The position numbers and the translations under genes were made by a program. This document shows, piece after piece, positions 6,422 through 10,692 of a stretch of DNA of 10,692 nucleotides. Every line of letters starts with the position of its first letter. The stretch's first letter is position 1. Below the pieces are notes generated by a model. That model was not told the DNA's origin. It did not search any database and was given only the letters and a program-made list of their open reading frames with translations. The stretch comes from LGRD01 sp031415135 (GTDB taxonomy: Bacteria > Pseudomonadota > Gammaproteobacteria > Burkholderiales > Burkholderiaceae_C): the NCBI GenBank assembly GCA_031415135.1, contig JANORB010000228.1, positions 1 through 10,692 of the forward strand. Direction: 5' to 3'.

Positions 6422-8950
6422 ATGACTGTCATTCGCCTCTTCTCGCAACTGCTCTTGTTCGCCACCTCGCTGGGCCTGGCCGGGTCGGCATTGGCGCAGC
6501 TTGCCAATGACCCCCGGACCGGCGGCACCTTCAACACCCCGGGCTACAACCCGACGCCGGCACAGCGGCAAGGCAGCGGTCAACCGGGCGCATCCGGCCA
6601 AGGCGCGACCGCGCCCGGCGTGCGCAATTCGGTCGATCCCACTGGCGGCGCGGCCAACGGCGCGCGGCAGCAGCCCCAGGACGGCATGGCGCCCGACGTC
6701 GATCGGCGGCGTCTGGAATTGCCGCCCAAGCCGAGCGAATTCCAGAAGTTCGTCGAGTCCGCCACCGGGCGCTTGTTGCCTGCCTTCGGCGCCGGCTTCT
6801 TCAACCAACTCTCGGGCAACCTGAGGGCGCCCGACAACGTGCCGGTGTCGCCCGACTACACGGTCGGCCCGGGCGACGAAATCGCGCTGCGTGCCTGGGG
6901 TTCGATCGACGCGGACTACCGCAGCACCGTCGACCGCAACGGCATGATCAGCCTGCCCAAGATCGGCAGCTTCAACGTCGCCGGCGTGAAGGCTTCGGAG
7001 CTTGAAAGGCACCTGCGCGCCCAGATCGGGCGCCTGTTCACCAACTTCAACCTCAGCGTGTCGCTGGGCCAGTTGCGTGCCGTCAAGGTGTTCGTGGTCG
7101 GGCCGGCGCAGCGCCCGGGCGTCTACACCTTGCCCAGCCAGTCGACCATGCTGTCGGCCTTGGTGGCCGCCGGCGGACCGGCACCGAACGCGTCGATGCG
7201 CAAGGTGTCTCTCAAGCGCGATGGCCGGACGGTCTCCGAACTCGATCTTTACGACTTCCTGGTGCAGGGCGACAAGTCCAAGGACATTCAACTCGCCGCC
7301 GGCGACGTGGTCGTGCTGCAGGCCGCCGGCGCCCGCGTGGCGGTGACCGGCGCGATCGACTCGCCCGCGATCTATGAATTGAAGGGTGCCAGCGAACCGG
7401 TGCGCGAGGTGCTGCGCTTCGCCGGTGGCGCACCGGTGCTGGCCAACCCCAACCGGGCCCAGCTGGAACGCATCGACGCTTCCCAGGCCAAGGCGCGATT
7501 TGTCGAAGAGTTCAAGCTCGACGCCGACGGGCTGCAGAAGAACCTGCGCGACGGCGACGTGCTGACCTTGCTGGCCATCTCGCCGCAGTTCGCCAACGCC
7601 GTGACGCTCAAGGGCCATGTGGCGCAGCCGCTGCGATACGCGCACAAGCCCGGCATGCGCATCCGCGACCTGATCCCCGACCGGGAGGCGTTGATCTCGC
7701 CTGATTTTTACCGCCGCAAGAACTTGTTGGTGCAAGTCCTCGAGCCCGAAGACGGCGATCGCACGGATCGAACCGATCGCGAGGAACTGAACCCGAACAC
7801 GGACCTCGACCCCGGCGGCAATGCCAATACCAATGCGAACGCCGATGCCAATGCCAATCCGCGCGGCCCCAATGGCGCAGCGGACCGCGGCACACGCGCG
7901 CAGCGTCGATCCGGCCAGCGTGACGACAACCGTGCGGGTGCCCCGGGCGCCCGCAAGACACCGGCCGTGTTGTTTGAAGAGCTGAACTGGGACTACGCGG
8001 TGATCGAGCGGCTGGTCGAAAAAGACCTGACGACGCAGATCATTCCGTTCAACCTCGGCAAGGCCGTGCTGCAGGGCGACGAAGCCAACAACCTCGAACT
8101 GCTGGCCGGCGATGTGGTCACCGTCTACAGCCAGAAGGATGTGCGCGTTCCGGTGGCGCGCCAGACCCGGCTGGTGGCGCTCGAAGGCGAAATCGTCTCG
8201 CCCGGCGTCTACCAGCTGCAGCCCGGCGAAACACTCAAGGGACTGATCGCGCGCGCGGGGGGCCTGACGCCGCAGGCCTACGTTTACGGGGTCGAGTTCA
8301 GCCGCGAAGAAACCCGCCAGCGCCAGCGCGAAAACCTGAACGCGGCGATCGCCAGGCTGGAGAGCCTCTCGGCCACGCAAACCGCCCGCGATGCGGCCAA
8401 TCGGCGCGACGACATCGGCGGTGCGAGCTCGTCGGCCGTCAGCAATGCGGCGACGCAGGCACAGCTGACGCGCCTGACCCGGCTGCAACCGAACGGGCGC
8501 ATCGCGCTCGAGCTCAATGCCGACGACAAGACGCTGGACGCGCTGCCCGATGTGCCGCTCGAACATGGCGACCGCATCAGCGTGCCGCCGCGCCCCGGCT
8601 TCGTGACGGTGGCCGGCGCCGTGGTCAACAGCAACGCGTTCTTGTGGAAACCGGGCCGCACCGCCGGCGACTACCTCAAGCTGGCCGGCCTGGACGAAGC
8701 GGCCGAGCCGTCCAACATGTTCATCCTGCGCGCCGACGGCACCGTCAGCCACGCCGGCGACCGGCGCAGTTTCTGGGGCGCAAGCAAGCTTGAAGCGGAC
8801 CCCATGCAACCGGGCGACGCGCTGATCGTGCCCAACCAGCTCGACTTTGAAACCTGGGGCCGCGCGCTGGTTCGCAACCTCAAGGACTGGTCGCAGATTT
8901 TTTCGCAGTTCGGCCTCGGCGCCGCGGCGATCCAGACCTTGCGCCGATGA
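6422..8950 (+). CDS. Outer-membrane polysaccharide export protein, Wza-like with multiple SLBB modules
   Basis: This 842-residue exporter is predicted to form the periplasmic/outer-membrane channel for a surface polysaccharide. ATG 6422 gives a clean signal peptide (MTVIRLFSQL, hydrophobic core, ALA|Q at 25/26); an in-frame ATG at 6335 only adds an Arg-rich leader. Residues 27-100 are Gly/Gln/Pro-rich. The Poly_export domain covers about 143-217 (DYTVGPGDEIALRAWG; DRNGMISLPKIG). About five SLBB-like modules follow, each ending in a GD-hydrophobic strand: GDVVVL (294-299), GDVLTLL (378-384), GDVVTVY (563-569), GDRISVP (716-722) and GDALIVP (798-804). Modules 3 and 4 carry insertions: an Asn/Ala, Gly and Arg-rich linker (about 443-513) and a charged helical stretch (about 627-690). 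The C-terminus (818-840) is an amphipathic helix, as in the Wza outer-membrane barrel. The protein is much longer than E. coli Wza (about 380) and resembles the WbfF/OtnA group. It is followed by a Wzz gene after 4 nt. There is no lipobox cysteine, unlike Wza. Confidence 0.9.
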   Translation: MTVIRLFSQLLLFATSLGLAGSALAQLANDPRTGGTFNTPGYNPTPAQRQGSGQPGASGQGATAPGVRNSVDPTGGAANGARQQPQDGMAPDVDRRRLELPPKPSEFQKFVESATGRLLPAFGAGFFNQLSGNLRAPDNVPVSPDYTVGPGDEIALRAWGSIDADYRSTVDRNGMISLPKIGSFNVAGVKASELERHLRAQIGRLFTNFNLSVSLGQLRAVKVFVVGPAQRPGVYTLPSQSTMLSALVAAGGPAPNASMRKVSLKRDGRTVSELDLYDFLVQGDKSKDIQLAAGDVVVLQAAGARVAVTGAIDSPAIYELKGASEPVREVLRFAGGAPVLANPNRAQLERIDASQAKARFVEEFKLDADGLQKNLRDGDVLTLLAISPQFANAVTLKGHVAQPLRYAHKPGMRIRDLIPDREALISPDFYRRKNLLVQVLEPEDGDRTDRTDREELNPNTDLDPGGNANTNANADANANPRGPNGAADRGTRAQRRSGQRDDNRAGAPGARKTPAVLFEELNWDYAVIERLVEKDLTTQIIPFNLGKAVLQGDEANNLELLAGDVVTVYSQKDVRVPVARQTRLVALEGEIVSPGVYQLQPGETLKGLIARAGGLTPQAYVYGVEFSREETRQRQRENLNAAIARLESLSATQTARDAANRRDDIGGASSSAVSNAATQAQLTRLTRLQPNGRIALELNADDKTLDALPDVPLEHGDRISVPPRPGFVTVAGAVVNSNAFLWKPGRTAGDYLKLAGLDEAAEPSNMFILRADGTVSHAGDRRSFWGASKLEADPMQPGDALIVPNQLDFETWGRALVRNLKDWSQIFSQFGLGAAAIQTLRR
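7820..7858 (+). repeat. In-frame AATGCC hexanucleotide repeat in the exporter gene
   Basis: Six and a half near-identical 6-bp units (AATGCC with AATACC, AATGCG, AACGCC and GATGCC variants) encode NANTNANADANAN at residues 467-479 of the SLBB exporter, inside a low-complexity linker of module 3. Because units are six bases, gain or loss would change the linker length by two residues without a frameshift. Confidence 0.85.
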
Positions 8951-8954
8951 CCGC

Positions 8955-10190
8955 ATGAAACCCACCGAGACCGAGCTGGCCATGGCGCCGATGCATGAAG
9001 AGCAGGACGACCTCGGCCCGCAAATCGGGCTGGTGGATCTGCTGACCTGGCTCGGCCAAGGCAAGCGCCTGATTGCGCTGGTGGCGCTGGCGGCGGCCGT
9101 GGTGTCGGCGGTCTACGCGTTCACGGCGCCGTTGATCTACACCGCGCGGGCCACGCTGCTCCCGCCCGGCTCGCAACAGCAAAGCAGTTCGGCGGCGGCC
9201 CTCGCGCAGCTGGGTGCGCTGGGCGGCCTGGCCGGTGGCCTGGGCGGCAAGACGCCCGACGAGCTGTACGTGGCGCTGCTCAAGAGCGACACCGTGCAGC
9301 GTGCCCTGATCGACCGCTTCGACCTGAAGAAGCGCTACGAAGTCGACACCTACGAAGTGCTGCGCAAGACCTTGCCGAACTACATTCGTGTGTCGTCGGA
9401 CAAGAAGAGCGGCCTGATCACGGTCGAGGTCGACGACAAGGTGCCGCAGTTCGCGGCCGACCTGGCCAACGCCCACGCCGGAGAGATCACCAAGGTGCTC
9501 GGCCGGTTGGCGGTGTCCGAGGCCCAACTGCGGCGGGTCTTTTTCGAGCAGCAGCTGACCGAAACCAAGGAGCGCCTGGTCAAGGCCGAGGTCGGCCTGC
9601 GCGACGTGCAGGAAAAGTCCGGCGTGATCGTGCTCGACAAGCAGGCCGAGGCCCTGATCGGCGGCGCCGCCACCTTGCGCGCGCAAATTGCCGAGCGCGA
9701 GGTGCAGATGAAAGTGCTGCGCACCGGCGCGACCGACCAGAACCCGGATGTCATGCGCCTCGGCTCCGAGCTGCGCGCCCTGAGATCCGAGCTGGCGCGC
9801 ATGGAGTCGACCCAGGGCGGCACCGCCGGCAGCACCGTCGACCTGCCGGTGGGCAAGATCCCGGAAGCGGCGATCGACTATGTGCGCGCCCGGCGCGAAC
9901 TCAAGCTGCAGGAGACCTTGCTGGAGAGCATGGTGCGCCAGTACGAGGTCGCCAAGCTCGACGAGGCCAAGGAGGGGCCGGTGCTGCAGCAGGTCGACGC
10001 GGCGCTGCCTCCGGACCGCAAATCCAAGCCGGCGCGCGCGGTCATCGTGCTGGCCAGCACCTTGCTGGCGTTGTTGGCGGCGTGTGTGTTCGTGGTGTGG
10101 CGCAGCTACGCGGCGTTGGCGCGCGAACTCGATCCTCAAAACGCCGCCGCCTGGCGGGCGATGGCACGCGCCTGGCGGCTGCGCGGCTGA
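8955..10190 (+). CDS. Wzz-family polysaccharide chain-length determinant / co-polymerase
   Basis: This 411-residue inner-membrane protein should set polysaccharide chain length. It has the Wzz plan: a cytoplasmic N-terminus, TM1 at about 39-59 (RLIALVALAAAVVSAVYAF), and a large periplasmic domain beginning IYTARATLLPP. That domain contains a Gly-rich stretch at 85-98 (LGALGGLAGGLGG) and long coiled-coil helices (about 185-285 and 305-340). A Pro-rich segment (LPPDRKSKPAR, 351-361) leads into TM2 at about 361-382. The cytoplasmic tail is about 29 residues and has no Walker motifs or tyrosine cluster, so this is not a Wzc-type kinase. ATG 8955 is 4 nt after the exporter stop and is kept for operon spacing; ATGs at 8982 and 8991 are possible alternatives, as no start has a strong Shine-Dalgarno sequence. 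It probably works with the SLBB exporter upstream. Confidence 0.92.
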   Translation: MKPTETELAMAPMHEEQDDLGPQIGLVDLLTWLGQGKRLIALVALAAAVVSAVYAFTAPLIYTARATLLPPGSQQQSSSAAALAQLGALGGLAGGLGGKTPDELYVALLKSDTVQRALIDRFDLKKRYEVDTYEVLRKTLPNYIRVSSDKKSGLITVEVDDKVPQFAADLANAHAGEITKVLGRLAVSEAQLRRVFFEQQLTETKERLVKAEVGLRDVQEKSGVIVLDKQAEALIGGAATLRAQIAEREVQMKVLRTGATDQNPDVMRLGSELRALRSELARMESTQGGTAGSTVDLPVGKIPEAAIDYVRARRELKLQETLLESMVRQYEVAKLDEAKEGPVLQQVDAALPPDRKSKPARAVIVLASTLLALLAACVFVVWRSYAALARELDPQNAAAWRAMARAWRLRG

Positions 10191-10206
10191 CCTGCGCAGG
10201 CGTCGC

Positions 10207-10557
10207 TCAGCCGCCGGCCAGCACGCGCGCGAACGTGGCGCTGTCCACATTGCCGCCGCTGAGCGTGATGCCGATGCTGCGGCCGGCCCAGCGCGAGCGC
10301 TGCTGCAGCGCGCCGGCCAGCGCGGCCGCGCCGGCGCCTTCGGCCACGTTGTGGGTGTCGGCGAACATCGCGCGCATCGCGTCGACCACTTCCGCGTCGG
10401 TGACGGCGATCACCTCATCGACTTCACGGCAGATGATCTCCAGCGCCTGTGGGTCGGGCACGCGGCATGCCATGCCGTCGGCCAACTGCGTGGCAACCGG
10501 CGCCTCGATCGCGCGGCCGGCCTGAAACGATTGCTGGTACGCCGTGGCGTGGGCTGA
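10207..10557 (-). pseudogene. PLP-dependent threonine/serine dehydratase, C-terminal fragment interrupted by a repeat
   Basis: About 116 residues from SAHATAYQQSFQAGR to the C-terminal FARVLAGG match the last third of a fold-type II threonine dehydratase (family length about 315-320). NVAEGAGAAALAGAL is the conserved C-terminal helix region and LSGGNVD carries the serine that contacts the PLP ring nitrogen. Homology should continue upstream into the PLP-binding GGGG-type loop and the catalytic lysine, but at about 10558 it stops and repeat sequence begins. The frame stays open through the repeat to the window edge, so a fused or in-frame-interrupted product cannot be excluded. The rest of the gene may lie beyond 10692 on the far side of the repeat. 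The gene converges on wzz with a 16-bp gap. As read here the enzyme is probably inactive. Confidence 0.6.
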
Positions 10558-10592
10558 GAGAGTGAGAGTTTTTCTGCCGCGACCGTACTTGC

Positions 10593-10692
10593 TCCCTCGC
10601 CCCTTTGGGGAGAGGGTTGGGGTGAGGGGCTGCGCCGGGCACGATGGTGTTTTGCGAGCCCTCACCCCCACCCTCTCCCAGAGGGCGAGGGA
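10593..10692. repeat. REP/MITE-like GC-rich inverted repeat
   Basis: A left arm (10593-10628, starting TCCCTCGCCCCTTTGGGGAG) and a right arm (10659-10692) are imperfect reverse complements of about 35 bp, separated by a 30-bp spacer. Each arm is itself a small hairpin (CCCTC...GAGGG), so the DNA can fold into a double hairpin or a long cruciform. Translations of it give peptides such as LTPTLSPKGRG and PHPNPLPKGAR. I recall these recurring in annotations of many proteobacterial genomes where this repeat class is mistaken for protein. The right arm touches the window edge, so the full element is not seen. The 35 bp between the arm and the dehydratase homology (10558-10592) may belong to it. 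Confidence 0.8.

Noticed and set aside
6155..9064. A 969-codon open frame on the minus strand opposite the SLBB exporter gene
   Set aside because: It mirrors the exporter codons; high third-position GC keeps the opposite strand free of stops. The translation is rich in His/Arg/Ala/Gly with no recognisable domain or signal, while the plus-strand frame has a signal peptide and clear SLBB modules.
10191..10200. CCTGCGCAGG palindrome directly after the wzz stop codon as a terminator
   Set aside because: It is only 10 bp with no loop or T-run; such short palindromes are expected by chance in GC-rich DNA.
8880..10250. A 456-codon minus-strand frame opposite the wzz gene
   Set aside because: The His/Gln/Arg/Leu-rich shadow translation has no motif, and the plus-strand Wzz has two membrane segments and the proline-rich motif in the right places.
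10424..10671. Short minus-strand frames giving PHPNPLPKGARE-like peptides as a possible small protein
   Set aside because: The peptide is translated repeat sequence of a widespread GC-rich element, not a conserved protein.
10593..10692. The two-armed repeat as the start of a CRISPR array or a rho-independent terminator for wzz
   Set aside because: The arms are inverted rather than direct repeats, there is only one pair, and no T-run follows; wzz ends about 400 bp away with the dehydratase fragment in between.

Overview
The window reads as chromosomal DNA of a high-GC betaproteobacterium, most likely Burkholderiales (Comamonadaceae or a relative). This rests on codon use, on the type of the genes (GntR-like LacI regulator, cytochrome b / cytochrome c' pair, threonine-dehydratase type) and on a GC-rich repeat class at the right edge. 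It is an inference from memory of families, not a database match. Nearly every base is coding; the three largest gaps are about 225, 199 and 127 bp, and no tRNA, rRNA or CRISPR was seen.

Left region (1-4365): a sugar-acid catabolic cassette. On the minus strand run an IlvD/Edd-family dehydratase (1389-3110), an HpaI-type class II aldolase (548-1372) and a sugar ABC-transporter ATPase cut by the left edge (1-544). The gaps are 16 and 3 nt, so this is one operon. Diverging from it is a LacI-family regulator (3238-4365) of the GntR (gluconate) subgroup. The 127-bp space between them holds a near-perfect 16-bp palindrome that fits the ATGTTA-N4-TAACAT operator remembered for E. coli GntR. It overlaps a good sigma70-like promoter for the regulator. 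The predicted route is import, dehydration to a 2-keto-3-deoxy acid, then retro-aldol cleavage to pyruvate plus an aldehyde. The true substrate cannot be read from sequence.

Middle region (4319-6222): a GNAT acetyltransferase that overlaps the regulator tail to tail, a four-helix cytochrome b561-type membrane protein, and, divergent from the latter, a periplasmic cytochrome c'. Five 11-bp tandem repeats (three perfect) lie just upstream of the cytochrome c' gene.

Right region (6422-10190): a two-gene polysaccharide export operon. It encodes a large outer-membrane SLBB/Wza-like exporter with about five SLBB-type modules and an Asn/Ala repeat linker, followed 4 nt later by a Wzz chain-length protein without a kinase domain. 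No glycosyltransferase or polymerase is visible.

Right edge (10207-10692): the C-terminal third of a PLP-dependent threonine dehydratase on the minus strand. Its homology stops abruptly where a GC-rich inverted repeat (REP/MITE-like) begins, so it is probably a disrupted gene. Its reading frame nevertheless stays open through the repeat to the window edge.

I found no convincing wholly new system. The best leads are the repeat insertion into the dehydratase, the operator/promoter of the sugar-acid cassette, the 11-bp repeats before cytochrome c', and the modular SLBB exporter.
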